A stretch of DNA of 64,000 nt from Tullyiplasma multilocale ATCC 49900. Its GTDB lineage: Bacteria > Bacillota_I > Bacilli_A > Mycoplasmatales > Mycoplasmataceae. Shown here piece after piece: positions 1-9,406 of the stretch. The translations under genes and the position numbers were made by a program. The stretch spans positions 62,001-126,000 of the forward strand of contig NZ_AXXW01000006.1 in assembly GCF_000483165.1 (NCBI RefSeq). Direction: 5' to 3'. Within the stretch, counting starts at the first letter, position 1, and every line of letters begins with the position of its first letter. The notes beneath the pieces are model-generated. The model was given only the letters and a program-made list of their open reading frames with translations, searched no databases and was not told the origin of the DNA.

Positions 1-96
1 AGAGCAGATGAGAATCATGATTTCTTTTCAGGAAATGGATCAAGCTATGTAATGGGTGTACTTGAACAAACCGAAGATGAAGATTGAGAATTTTAA
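1..96 (+). CDS. nrdF: Ribonucleotide reductase beta subunit, C-terminal end (partial)
   Basis: Only the last 31 codons are present; the gene runs in from the left edge. The peptide ends in an acidic tail with a near-terminal Trp encoded by TGA (EDEDWEF). Acidic aromatic tails of this kind on class Ib R2 proteins dock onto the NrdE alpha subunit. One base separates its TAA from the nrdI start, and nrdE follows, so this is the nrdF-nrdI-nrdE operon order usual in mollicutes. NrdF carries the metal-tyrosyl radical needed to make deoxyribonucleotides; that catalytic part lies outside the window. The call rests on the tail and the context. Confidence 0.85.
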
Positions 97-97
97 T

Positions 98-544
98 ATG
101 ATTGAAAATCTAAATGAGTTTCCCATTCATGTAGTTTACTACTCATCAATTTCAAATAATACCCACCGTTTCATCCAAAAATTAGATTTAGCTAATTCAA
201 GAATTCCATGCGATATAGAAGAAGAACTAATGGTGAATGTACCCTATATTTTGTTTACACCAACATATGGTGGTGGTGGCGATGACTATGAAGGTTCAGT
301 GCCCAAACAAGTAATTAAGTTTTTAAATAATAAAAATAATAGAGATTTTTGTTGCGGGGTAATTTCATCAGGTAACACCAATTTTGGTAATACTTTTGCA
401 ATTGCAGGACCAATAATCTCAAAAAAATTATCAGTTCCCCTTTTACACCAATTTGAATTATTAGGAACTGAACACGACAAAAAAGAAATTAAGAGAAAAA
501 TTATCGAACATTGAAATCAACAAGGAGAGAAAAATGAAAAATAA
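98..544 (+). CDS. nrdI: NrdI flavodoxin-like protein for class Ib ribonucleotide reductase
   Basis: 149 residues once the TGA at 512-514 is read as Trp; the reading frame then runs to TAA at 542-544. NrdI is a flavodoxin-like FMN protein that supplies oxidant to assemble the dimanganese-tyrosyl cofactor of NrdF. The N-terminal strand followed by YYSSISNNTHRF is the FMN phosphate loop, and FTPTYGGGGDDYEG and ISSGNTNFG are the other flavin-contacting loops. The start at 98 directly follows the nrdF stop; an in-frame start further up would lie inside nrdF. The last 11 bases overlap the start of nrdE, which suggests translational coupling. Confidence 0.93.
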
Positions 545-2675
545 TATAAATGATACAAACGAAGAATACGTAAGGTTAAATGCCATGTCTAAACTTTTAG
601 GTAAAGGTACAGATAACTTTCACCTAGATGTTGAAGCCGCCAAAAGTTATTATAAAAATCATGTAAATCCAAGAATGAAAAAATTCGAAAGTACCAAAGA
701 GCGTTTTAAATATTTAATTGAAAATAAATACTACGATGATGAAATCGTTGGTAAATACGAAATCAAACAAATTGATGAACTTCTAAAGTACGCCGAGAGT
801 TTTAATTTTGAATTCCCAAGTTTTATTGGAGCTCTAAAATTCTTTAACTCATATTGCTTAAAAAATAACGATGGTTCACAATATCTTGAGGACTATCAAC
901 ATCGTGTATTAATGAATGCCCTATTTTTAGCCGATGGTAATTTTGAATATGCCAAAAATCTCATTAAGCAAATTATGATTGGTCGTTTTCAACCAGCTAC
1001 ACCCACTTTTTTGAATGCTGGTAAGAAGCAACGCGGAGAGTATGTTTCTTGCTACTTACTTAGAGTTGAAGATAATATGGAATCAATTGGTAGAGCTATC
1101 ACAACCTCACTACAACTTTCTAAACGTGGTGGTGGAGTAGCTTTGTGCCTAACTAATGTTAGAGAAATCGGAGCACCGATTAAAAATATTAAGAATTTAG
1201 CACGTGGAGTTATCCCTATTATGAAAATATTAGAAGATTCATTCTCATATGCCGATCAATTAGGACAAAGACAAGGAGCTGGTGCAGTTTATTTAAATGT
1301 TCATCACCCTGATATACTTGAGTTCTTGGATACAAAAAAAGAAAATGCTGATGAAAAAGTTCGAATCAAGTCACTTTCGCTAGGAATTGTTATGACCAAT
1401 ATTCTTTTTGAACTTGCAAAAAGGAATGAACCAGTTGCTTTATTTAGTCCCTATGACATTAATAAAGTTTATGGTAAACCAATGTCTGATATTTCAATAA
1501 CTGATGAATATCACAATCTTGTTAATAACCCAGAAATCAAAAAGACATTAATCGATGCTAGAAAGCTATTTAACAAAATAGCTGAACTACATTTTGAGAG
1601 TGGGTATCCATATTTAATGTTCGACGATACTGTTAATGCTAATAATGCATTCAACGATAGAATCATTATGAGTAACCTTTGCAGCGAAATCCTACAACCA
1701 AATACACCTAGCGAGTTTTCAACAGATCTAAATTTTACAAAGAAAGGCGAAGATGTTTGTTGTAATTTAGGAAGTTTAAATATCGCTAAGGCAATGGAAA
1801 GTGGTTCTTCTTTCCCAGATCTTATATTAGACTCAATAACCGCTCTTGACCACGTTTCAAGAATGGCTGGTTTTGATAGTGCACCTTCAATAGAAAATGG
1901 AAATGCCAATAATCATGCAATAGGACTTGGGGCCATGAACCTTCATGGGTTTTTAGCAACTAACTTTATTAACTACAATTCTAAAGAAGCTATAGATTTT
2001 ACTAATATGTTTTTCTACACAATGGCATATCACGCTTATCTTTCTTCTCATAAATTAGCTTTGAAATTCGGAAAATTCAAAAACTTTAAAGGTTCTAAAT
2101 ATGAAACTGGCGAATACTTCGAGAAATATACTAATTGTGATGAAAATAAATGAACATTTGAAACCGAGACAATTAGGGACTTGTTCAGCAAATACCAAAT
2201 TAATATACCCACACAATCCGACTGAAAAAAACTTGTTGAGAAAATTAAGAAAGATGGTTTAGCAAATTCACATTTGATGGCAATTGCTCCAACCGGCTCT
2301 ATTAGTTATCTATCTTCTTGCACTCCAGGAATACAACCAGTTGTAGCACCAATTGAAACACGCAAAGAAGGAAAACTTGGTAGAGTATACGTTCCATCTT
2401 ACAAGATTAATTTTGATAATATGGGCTATTACGCTCTTGGTGCATTTGAAATGGGTCCTGATCCAATTATCGATATTGCAGCCACAGCACAACAACATAT
2501 TGATCAAGGAATTGCTTTAACTCTATTCATGACGGACAAAGCAACTACCAGGGACTTAAATAAGGCCTATATAAGAGCTTTCTCTACGGGTGTTGGAACT
2601 ATTTACTATGTTCGCATTAGACAAGACATACTAGAAAATAGTGAAAACTACGAATGTGATGCTTGCGTTCTATAA
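534..2675 (+). CDS. nrdE: Ribonucleoside-diphosphate reductase alpha subunit, class Ib
   Basis: 713 residues, the normal size for NrdE, with TGA Trp codons at 2151-2153 and in the following stretch. It reduces ribonucleoside diphosphates to deoxy forms with NrdF. Visible family features are the N-terminal NrdE/N-type region, the FQPATPTFLNAG and SCYLL stretch with a redox cysteine, SKRGGGVAL, the CCNLGSLN stretch, the ATP-loop-like SMLF-type LMFDDTVN region, and PTGSISYLSSCTPGIQP near residue 590. The C-terminus ends YECDACVL, the swinging CxxC that is re-reduced by a glutaredoxin or thioredoxin-like partner. The strong SD AAGGAGAG precedes the ATG within nrdI. It is followed immediately by a terminator shared with rpiB. 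Confidence 0.97.
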
Positions 2676-2680
2676 CACAA

Positions 2681-2710
2681 AAAAAGTAACTCATCAAAGA
2701 GTTACTTTTT
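2681..2710. terminator. Bidirectional intrinsic terminator between nrdE and rpiB
   Basis: A perfect 12-bp inverted repeat (2681-2692 with 2699-2710) around a 6-base loop starts with five A and ends with five T. It can therefore stop transcription of nrdE on the plus strand and of rpiB on the minus strand. It abuts the rpiB stop codon. Confidence 0.9.
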
Positions 2711-3148
2711 CTAGCAGTATTCATCCATTGTATCAATACGTTCTTGGTGTCTTCCACCTTCAAAAGGTGTTTCTAAGAAAACATCAACTAATTTTAAAGC
2801 TTTATCAACCGCAATTAATCTAGCCCCAGTTGCTAAGATATTACAATTATTATGTTCTTTAATTAAAGCAGCTGTTTGAGTTTCGTAAACTAAACCACAA
2901 CGAGCTCCCTTAACTTTGTTTGCAGCAATACTAATTCCGATACCTGTTCCACATAAAACAATTCCTAATGAATCTTTATCTGCAACAACAGCTTCGGCTA
3001 ATTCAATACCATTATTTGAATAACTACATGAAGTGCCATCATCGTTTCCCATATTGATAACTTCATATCCTTTTTCTTCTAAGTGTTTAACGATAGCTTG
3101 TTTCATTTCAACAGCACTGTGATCATTTGATATATAAATTTTTTTCAT
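2711..3148 (-). CDS. rpiB: Ribose-5-phosphate isomerase B
   Basis: 145 residues, full length for the RpiB/LacAB family. It interconverts ribulose-5-phosphate and ribose-5-phosphate in the non-oxidative pentose phosphate pathway. The N-terminal YISNDHSAVEMK stretch resembles the SDHaG phosphate/active-site loop, and LCGTGIGISIAANK carries the active-site Cys and the glycine-rich loop of the family. The C-terminal GGRHQERID is also typical. Its stop codon touches the shared terminator with nrdE, and it is convergent to that operon. A lactose-type (LacA/B) isomerase is possible but no partner subunit is adjacent, so RpiB is favoured. Confidence 0.93.
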   Translation of the reverse strand: MKKIYISNDHSAVEMKQAIVKHLEEKGYEVINMGNDDGTSCSYSNNGIELAEAVVADKDSLGIVLCGTGIGISIAANKVKGARCGLVYETQTAALIKEHNNCNILATGARLIAVDKALKLVDVFLETPFEGGRHQERIDTMDEYC

Positions 3149-3179
3149 AATTACCCCATTTTCTTATCTCTATTTTACC

Positions 3180-3956
3180 TTAAATTTCAATAATCTCATT
3201 TTTTTCAATATTTAAATGTTCATCATTTAAGATGTCTTCTGGTTTTGTATTTTTAAGTTCGACCATCTTGTTCAATAGTCACACAGCTTTATCTAAATCA
3301 TTAATGTTATGCTCTTCTACAAGATGTCATCTTTTAAAGTTTGTGCCTTTTGAAAAATGTTCAGAAGAAATAATCCCAATTTTCTGATTAGACAATTGGT
3401 CATTTACTTCTAATTTCATAAAACTCTTCATGAATTTTTTTAATGTGAAACCATATCCAAGAATATTAAAGTTATCATGGTTATCATAGAATTTATAAAT
3501 ATCAATCATTCTATCTATCAGTCTTGGTTCAATTTCTAAATTAGGATTTATCCTTGTCATAAATTTTAAGGCTTGTTCTTCATTAAACTTAGCTAAAACA
3601 ACTAACTTCTCAACTTTGTTTTCTTTAAAGTAATTTTCTAAAAATAGAGACATTTCATTAACATGTCCAATTAATTGTTCTTCATTCATCATACAAGGTT
3701 CATAACTTTTAGCTTGTTTATTTTCTATCGAATATGAGTTGGTTGTGTCATCGTGTTTAATCATTCCCACACCAACACAGAATGGTACATCTTGGACATC
3801 AATTTTTTCATATTTATGTTTGATGAACTTACTAATTTGAAATGATTCAAAATCAATTACGCAAACATTTCCACTATCGTTTATTTTATCTAAATAGAAG
3901 TTTAATCTATTCTCATTATAGGTTACATAATAACCGTTCTTTTTAATTAAATGCAT
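3180..3956 (-). CDS. Uncharacterised protein, possible DUF2779-like RNase-H-fold nuclease
   Basis: 258 residues with TGA Trp codons at 3327-3329 and 3279-3281; TAA at 3180-3182. I do not recognise it with certainty. VCVIDFESFQ near residue 35 has the DxE pattern that begins many DnaQ/RNase-H-fold exonucleases. LVVLAKFNEEQALKFM and RLIDRMIDIYKF then resemble the later segments of DUF2779-type domains, followed by GYGFTLKKFM. The order of these pieces fits a two-metal nuclease fold, but the third acidic residue is not secure. It stands alone, divergent from a rhodanese gene. A non-catalytic binding protein is an alternative. Confidence 0.6.
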
Positions 3957-4077
3957 ATATACTCTCAGTCTATTTCTTAGTTAATATTAACATTAAAAAA
4001 TAACTAAAATCAATTTGTATTTTTATAATTTCATTAACTAACCCTCGAGAGTTATAATGTTAAAAAGAGGTGCTATT
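3957..4077. promoter_or_regulatory. Divergent promoter region
   Basis: This 121-base gap separates two divergent genes. A TATAAT -10 element at 4053-4058 serves the rhodanese gene, whose SD (AAGAGG, about 4065-4070) follows. The minus-strand promoter must also lie here, but I cannot place its boxes with confidence. Confidence 0.55.
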
Positions 4078-4368
4078 ATGAACTATAAAATCGGTAAAGA
4101 TGAATTTTATGAAATGCTAGCAAATGGTTGAGAGGTAATTGACGTTAGAAGCCCTTTAGAGCTCCGTAGTTTAGGTTCTTTCCATCCTTCCACTAACATT
4201 CCATATCCAGAGGTTTTAACTAAGCGTGAGCGTTATTTCCCTAATAAGGATGCCAAGTTGATAATTGTTTGCAATGCCGGAAATCGTTCTGGTTTAACTG
4301 CTTCAACATACCAACAAAGTGGGTATCATAATGTATATGTTTTAGATTGTGGATTGAGCGGACTATAG
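4078..4368 (+). CDS. Single-domain rhodanese-like sulfurtransferase
   Basis: 96 residues with one TGA Trp codon at residue 18 (NGWEVIDVRS). Rhodaneses carry sulfur as a persulfide on an active-site Cys. WEVIDVRSPLELRSLGSFHPSTNIP is the CH2A region, and IIVCNAGNRSG contains the six-residue active-site loop with catalytic Cys65. The protein is a lone domain with no signal peptide, so it is cytoplasmic. ATG at 4078 follows an AAGAGG SD and a TATAAT box. A strong terminator follows within 5 bases, so it is monocistronic. The sulfur acceptor cannot be deduced from the sequence. Confidence 0.92.
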
Positions 4369-4372
4369 AAAG

Positions 4373-4401
4373 AAAAACGAATTACCTAGTAATTCGTTTT
4401 T
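4373..4401. terminator. Bidirectional terminator, rhodanese gene / fruK
   Basis: A 13-bp perfect stem (4373-4385 with 4389-4401) with a CTA loop, A-tract before and T-tract after. The core, including the flanking GATTATCAA that encodes the last Trp and stop of fruK, recurs nearly unchanged at 9372-9412. Confidence 0.9.
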
Positions 4402-4405
4402 TTGA

Positions 4406-5344
4406 TTATCAAGTCACAGCAATAAGATTATCTTTTTCTTGTGAAAGTTCCTCAATCAATTCAGAAGTTGCTATCTTGTCTGAGTAAGCAGTGGCACTAC
4501 CACAAATTATCCCCATTTTTAGTGAAGACATATAGTCTCCGGTTCTAATATATTCACTTACAAATCCGCCTAGCATACTGTCACCTGCACCAGCTGCATT
4601 AACTAACTTTTTATTTCAGTTTCCGATTTGACATTTAATTCTAATATCCCTATTAATAAGCATAGCACCATCATGACCCATAGATATAAGGATGTTTTGC
4701 ACTCCCCTATCAAGTAGCTCTTGAGCAGCTTCCGCTATGTCTTCATCAGAGACAAGGTTTCTCTTCGTTGTCATAGATAATTCATCCACATTAGGTTTAA
4801 TTAAAAATGGCTTTTTATCTAGAGCATACTCAAGCGAATCCCCAAATGAATCAACTACAACTTTCGCACTTTTTAGATTTGCAATTTCGGCTAGCTCAGC
4901 ATAAATTCTATGATCTACACCCGATGGTATACTTCCGGTTGTTATTAGATAGTCACCTTCACTTAAGTTTTGAAGAAGATATTCTTTTAACTTATTCAAC
5001 TCACCCGATTCAATTTTAGGACTTGTTGCACTACATTCAGTTTGTTGAGAATCTATAAGTTTTAAATTGAATCTGATATTCCCCTCTGCTTTGAATTTTT
5101 TATATTCAACATTTATATCATCAAGACTCTTATAGAAATATTCTTCAAATGCTCCATGTGTAAAAACGATAGATTCGCTCTTCATATCCAAACTATTCAA
5201 AATCATAGAGACATGGATACCCTTACCTGCCGGATACATTTCTGTTTCAAACGGTCGATTTGTTTTGTTTTTGACCAAATCATCAAACTTAAGGATATAG
5301 TCAACTGCCGGACTTAATGAAATTACATAAATTTTAGGTTGCAT
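4406..5344 (-). CDS. fruK: 1-phosphofructokinase family kinase (PfkB superfamily)
   Basis: 312 residues. FruK phosphorylates fructose-1-phosphate at C6 to give fructose-1,6-bisphosphate, feeding the aldolase encoded nearby. SPAVDYILKFDDL and the PAGKGIHVSMILNSL stretch match the hexose-phosphate kinase N-terminal signature (usually GGKGiNvA). The C-terminal NAAGAGDSMLGGF contains the GAGD anion hole with the catalytic Asp. ATG at 5342-5344 is chosen because AGAGGAAAG lies just upstream; a GTG further up would put the SD inside the gene. The protein ends Trp(TGA)-stop. A tagatose-6-phosphate kinase activity cannot be excluded by sequence. Confidence 0.88.
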
Positions 5345-5379
5345 ATTCTTTCCTCTCTTCACTACAAGGCTTGCCTTTT

Positions 5380-7585
5380 TTAAATATTTACAATGTTAAT
5401 ATCTTTCGCTTTGATAAATGACTCTTTTATTTCAATTTTATGAATGTCATTAAAATATCTCGCTTTAACATCATCAAGATTTTTATTTTTGATAGTTTCA
5501 ATTTTATTAACATGCAATTCAATACCATCATAAAATTCGTTTGTCACTTTTGATAATTCAGAAACTTGAGTTTGAATCTCTTTTTCAATTTCTGTTATTT
5601 TTTGTGAAAGATTTTTAATTTTCTCATCTTTATAACTTAAATTTTCTGACTTAGCAATTAAATCTTTACCGCGTGCATTCTTAGTTTCATCCTCCGTTTT
5701 AAGAAGTTTTTGACCTTTAGTAAATAACGCAGCAGCTTTATCTTCTTTCGCCTCTAATATTTTGTCTAATTTGAATTGCAAGTTTTCTTTTTTAACAAAA
5801 AGTTTGTCAAATTTTCTTGTTTTCATTCCAAGCTTGTTCAAATTTTTCACATATTTTAGAAGTTCTTGATAAACTGAATTTAACTGAATTTGTCTGTCAG
5901 TTTTGATTGTTCTCGCTTTTGCAATCAAACTTCTATTAAATTGTTTTTCTTTAATATTCTCTTTAATGTTCAATATCAATTTATCTACATCATCAGCTAG
6001 ACTTGAATCTAATTTAACCAACTCTGGTTTTAATGCTTTTAATTCAGTAATTAGATCTTTAGAATTTTTATTTTTACTTGTAGATTTTTTAATAATTTCT
6101 ATTAATCTTTGTGTCTGATAATCATTTTTTACATTTAACGCTTCAAGTTCCTTAAACATTTTTGTTGTTTCAAGAGCAAGAATTTTTTCGTTTTTGTCTT
6201 CTCTTCATAATAATACAGTAATTGCTATACCAAGAGCAAATGCAAATAAATCGATCAAGATTGCAGCAACCAGTTTATCAGTATATGCCAAGAATCCGAC
6301 AATACCTCCAAGACCGGCTAGGTTATTTAAACCAACGTCGAAAATCCCGATCATTCATCCACCGATTCCTCCTGCTAAAACCCCTGTCAAGAATGGGGTT
6401 CAACGAGGAAGGTTAACAGCATAAATACATGACTCTGTTGGTCCTGAAATAATTCCAGGTAAAGCAGCTGCAATTGCGGCTGATCGGTCAACTGAACGTC
6501 TACTTCTGATTGCAACACCAATTGTAGCCCCCATTTGTCCTCAAGCGGCTGCGAAAGCAGCAGCTAAGAATAATGATGGGTTTCCAGTTGCAACTAAATC
6601 TGTTGTCGCAGCAAAGAATAAAATGTTGTGCACACCCAATACAACTAGTGGTTGTCATGTTAGACCAACAATTAAAGTACCGATTCCGAATGGTAACTTC
6701 ATGAATCAGTTAAATACATCTAACATTGCTTTTTCAACAACACCCATGATAGGTCCAAAGAAGAAGAATGCCAATAATCCACCAACCAATAATGTAAGGA
6801 AGGGATTTAAAATAAAGTTTGCCACTGGGTTAAAATGTTTTTCCATTTGTTTTTGCCCAGTTGCTACTATAATACCCATTACAATGAATACCAAAATAGT
6901 TGAGTAGAATGGTTTGATAAGAATTTCTCATGTACCAAGATCAACTAAGTGAATACCATTTTCAGGAATAATTGGCGATACCATAATCAATGCCAATGCA
7001 ATTGCTATTGGTGTTTTACCACCAAGATATCTTACTGTTGACCACATGGCTATTACACCCATCATTTTGAAACCAGTTCCAGATAATACACTCAGTACAA
7101 AATCGAATGTATTGTAATCTGGACTATCGGGAGCATGAACCGCCCCTGTTCTCAATAATAATTGTTCAAGCGCCATCAATAGACCTACCCCAATTAAAAA
7201 TGGAATTAGGGGTCCAAAAATAGCAGAAACAGATTTTAAAAACTTACATCAAACAGGAACTCCCTTGTCTGCTGCAATTTTGTTTTTACCAGTTTCTAAA
7301 GTCTCCTTGTTTTTATCAATATCAGTTTTACTTAATTCGTCCTTAAGTAAGCCAGTAATTTTTGATACTTCAGGTCCAATGATGATTTGTAATTCACCAT
7401 TTGATCAAAGAGCTCCTTTTAAATTCGCTATCGTTTTGATTTCGCTGATAACCGCGATTGAATCATCTTGTAATGTTAGTCGCATTCTCGTAGCGCAATG
7501 ATAAACATCTTTTACGTTTCGAGGACCACCAACTTTGTCCAAAATATTTTGGACCAGAACTTCTTGTTTAGTTTTTTTTGCCCAT
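5380..7585 (-). CDS. PTS EIIBC, glucose/sucrose superfamily, with coiled-coil C-terminal extension; start frame disrupted
   Basis: About 734 residues. The N-terminal IIB domain has VYHCATRMRL with the phosphorylated Cys at about residue 30. The middle is the IIC permease with many hydrophobic segments (about residues 100-450; for example LIPFLIGVGLLMALEQ and FGPIMGVVEKAMLDVF). From about residue 475 to the end is a Lys/Glu-rich, strongly helical region where a IIA domain would often be; no IIA signature is seen. The obvious ATG (7583-7585), with AGAAGG SD, is followed by a run of eight A and then a stop in that frame. Seven A would join it to the real frame. It may therefore be phase-variable, use ATT as start, or contain a sequence error. 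Sugar specificity is unknown; it sits between fruK and a DeoR regulator. Confidence 0.85.
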
Positions 7586-7636
7586 AGAATTTTCCTTCTA
7601 AATTCAAACTAACTAATTAAATAACTATTTAATTAT

Positions 7637-8374
7637 CTACTTAGCAGAAATAAAATTTCCATTGAATTCAGAGGGTGACTGCTCACTTATTAGAGTAATT
7701 TGTTTTTTAGTATCTACTTTGATTCTGTTTTTTGTATTGAATTTACTTGAATCCATTAAAACAAATGCTTCTTCGGAGTTATTTATAACTTTAGCTTTTA
7801 AAGTTGCTTCTTGTAAATTTGATGTGTAAAAGTTATCTTGGTAAAGGTTGTTCATCCCAATGAAAACCTTATCAAAGTTAAAATTGTCTAGGAATTTTAA
7901 AGAAAGTTCTCCAACCGTTGCATGCGTAGTGGGATTTAAGGTTCCACCAACTAAGCAAACTTCCATGTTCAATTTCATCAATTCTAAAGCTATCGAATAA
8001 CCATTAGTTACAATGGAAACATTTTTATTTTCTAAATACTTGGCCATTTTTTTAGTAGAAGTACCAGTATCTAAAAATATAAGATCCCCATCGTTTATTA
8101 ATGAAGCTGCCTTTTGTGCAATAACATCCTTTGCATTTGCATTTGTGTTTTCTTTTTCTTCATCAAAGCGTTCATAAGATTTTGTATTTTCGCTCTTAAT
8201 TGATTTAGCACCTCCGTAAACCTTCATTATTTGACCCTCATCATGCAATTGATTAATGTCACTAATAATGGTTTGGATTGTTGAATTTGTCAATTCAGAT
8301 AATGTTTTGTTTTTAACAAAATCTCTTTCATCGATAATTTTAACAATCATTGCTCTTCTTTCTTCTTTTAACAA
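7637..8374 (-). CDS. DeoR/GlpR-family sugar-responsive transcription regulator
   Basis: 245 residues. The N-terminal 60 residues hold a winged helix-turn-helix (MLKEERRAMIVKII, then TLSELTNSTIQTIISDINQL and the DeoR signature end GQIMKVYGG). The rest is the DeoR sensor domain of the ISOCOT fold, with FLDTGTSTKKMAKYL and IVTNGYSIALEL and VCLVGGTLN. Such regulators usually repress sugar operons and respond to a phosphorylated sugar. The start is TTG at 8372-8374, because GAGGGG sits at the right distance and the MLKEER start is typical; an ATG lies eight codons inside. It is upstream of and co-directional with EIIBC and fruK and divergent from the aldolase gene. Confidence 0.9.
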   Translation of the reverse strand: MLKEERRAMIVKIIDERDFVKNKTLSELTNSTIQTIISDINQLHDEGQIMKVYGGAKSIKSENTKSYERFDEEKENTNANAKDVIAQKAASLINDGDLIFLDTGTSTKKMAKYLENKNVSIVTNGYSIALELMKLNMEVCLVGGTLNPTTHATVGELSLKFLDNFNFDKVFIGMNNLYQDNFYTSNLQEATLKAKVINNSEEAFVLMDSSKFNTKNRIKVDTKKQITLISEQSPSEFNGNFISAK

Positions 8375-8405
8375 AGCAATCCCCTCATTTCTATGTTACA
8401 ACATT

Positions 8406-8474
8406 TTTTAAACTATTTTAAACTTTTTGAAAGATTTTTAAAATTTTATTAAAAAAGTTTAAAATAGTTTAAAA
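8406..8474. promoter_or_regulatory. Paired 23-bp inverted repeats, probable operator of the sugar regulon
   Basis: Between deoR and the aldolase gene, 8406-8428 and 8452-8474 are perfect 23-base inverted repeats with a 23-base spacer. Each arm is itself built of two tandem copies of AGTTTAAAAT or near copies, one helical turn apart. This architecture suits cooperative binding of the adjacent DeoR-family regulator to control both divergent units. The binding is inference. Confidence 0.7.
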
Positions 8475-8526
8475 TAATAATAAGTAACTTATTTAAATTA
8501 ATTATAAGTGAAAATAGGAGAAAGAT

Positions 8527-9372
8527 ATGAAAGCAAGTTTAAAAAAAGAATTATCAAAGGCAAAAAAAGGTCATTATGCCGTTCCGGCATTTAATTTTGA
8601 CAACTTGGAAATGATGAAGGGAATAATTGAAGCAGCCGAAGAACGAAAATCACCAGTTATATTAATGGTTACTGAATCTGCAGCTAAATATATGGGGTTA
8701 GACAATGTGTTTGCATTAGCGGTGAGTGCGGCCAAAAAATCAACTGTACCAGTAATACTACATTGAGATCACGGTTTTGAAATAGCTCTAATAAAAAGAG
8801 CAATCGACGCTGGCTTTTCAAGTGTTATGCTAGATTCATCTCTAAAATCATTTGCCGATAATGTAACTGAAACACGAGAGGTTGTGCAATACGCTCATGC
8901 ACGAGGGGTTGAAGTAGAATCTGAAATTGGTCACGTTGGTGGGAAAGAAGATGATCGAATCTCAAATGGTAACGGATACACAAACGTTGATGAAGCAGTT
9001 AAATTCAATGAGCTAACTAACGTAGATGCCTTAGCCATAGCTGCCGGTACAGCGCATGGTGTTTTTAAAACTGATCCAGAACTACAATTTGACTTAATAG
9101 AAGAAATAGTCTATGCTATTGATACACCTATCGTATTGCATGGTTCTTCTGGAGTGCCACTCGTCGATTTACAAAAGGCAATCTCTCTAGGGATTACTAA
9201 AATTAATATCGGTACAGATTTAAAAATAGCTGCTTGCCAGGGAATACGTCACTGACTTGGAGAAAATAAGGATGGATACGATGCTCGTAAATATGGGAGA
9301 ATGTCAATTGATTATGTAAAAGCGGAAGCGATGAAAAAAATAGATGCTTTTGGTTCAGATGGCAAAGCATAG
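8527..9372 (+). CDS. fba: Class II fructose-bisphosphate aldolase family protein
   Basis: 281 residues with TGA Trp codons in VILHWDHG and in GIRHWLG. Class II aldolases use Zn2+ to cleave fructose-1,6-bisphosphate into two triose phosphates. HYAVPAFNFDNLEM, the VILHWDHG catalytic/metal motif (Asp81, His82), ARGVEVESEIGHVGG, the AAGTAHGVF metal-binding His and the VLHGSSGVP and ITKINIGTD phosphate-binding loops are all present. ATG follows AGGAGAAAG. It faces the deoR-EIIBC-fruK unit across the inverted-repeat operator. It is probably the inducible aldolase of this sugar pathway; a tagatose-bisphosphate aldolase is the close alternative. A terminator follows directly. Confidence 0.92.
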
Positions 9373-9373
9373 A

Positions 9374-9404
9374 AAAAAACGAATTACCTAGTAATTCGTT
9401 TTTT
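9374..9404. terminator. Bidirectional terminator, aldolase gene / pepO
   Basis: A 14-bp perfect stem (9374-9387 with 9391-9404), CTA loop, A-tract and T-tract on either side. Its core is identical to the terminator at 4373-4401. Confidence 0.9.
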
Positions 9405-9406
9405 GA

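Noticed and set aside
1511-1909. Long minus-strand open frame inside nrdE
   Set aside because: It lies entirely opposite a well-conserved gene, has no SD and resembles no protein; it is a shadow of nrdE codon use.
4078-4368. Possible arsenate reductase or phosphatase from the CNAGNRSG loop
   Set aside because: Order of motifs and length fit a single rhodanese domain; no CX5R phosphatase context.
4616-5362. GTG start of fruK at 5362
   Set aside because: It would place the AGAGGAAAG SD inside the gene; ATG 5342-5344 is correctly spaced from that SD.
5380-6159. Coiled-coil region as an independent gene starting at 6159
   Set aside because: No SD precedes 6159 and the frame continues from the permease through a TGA Trp codon; kept as the EIIBC tail, with the alternative noted.
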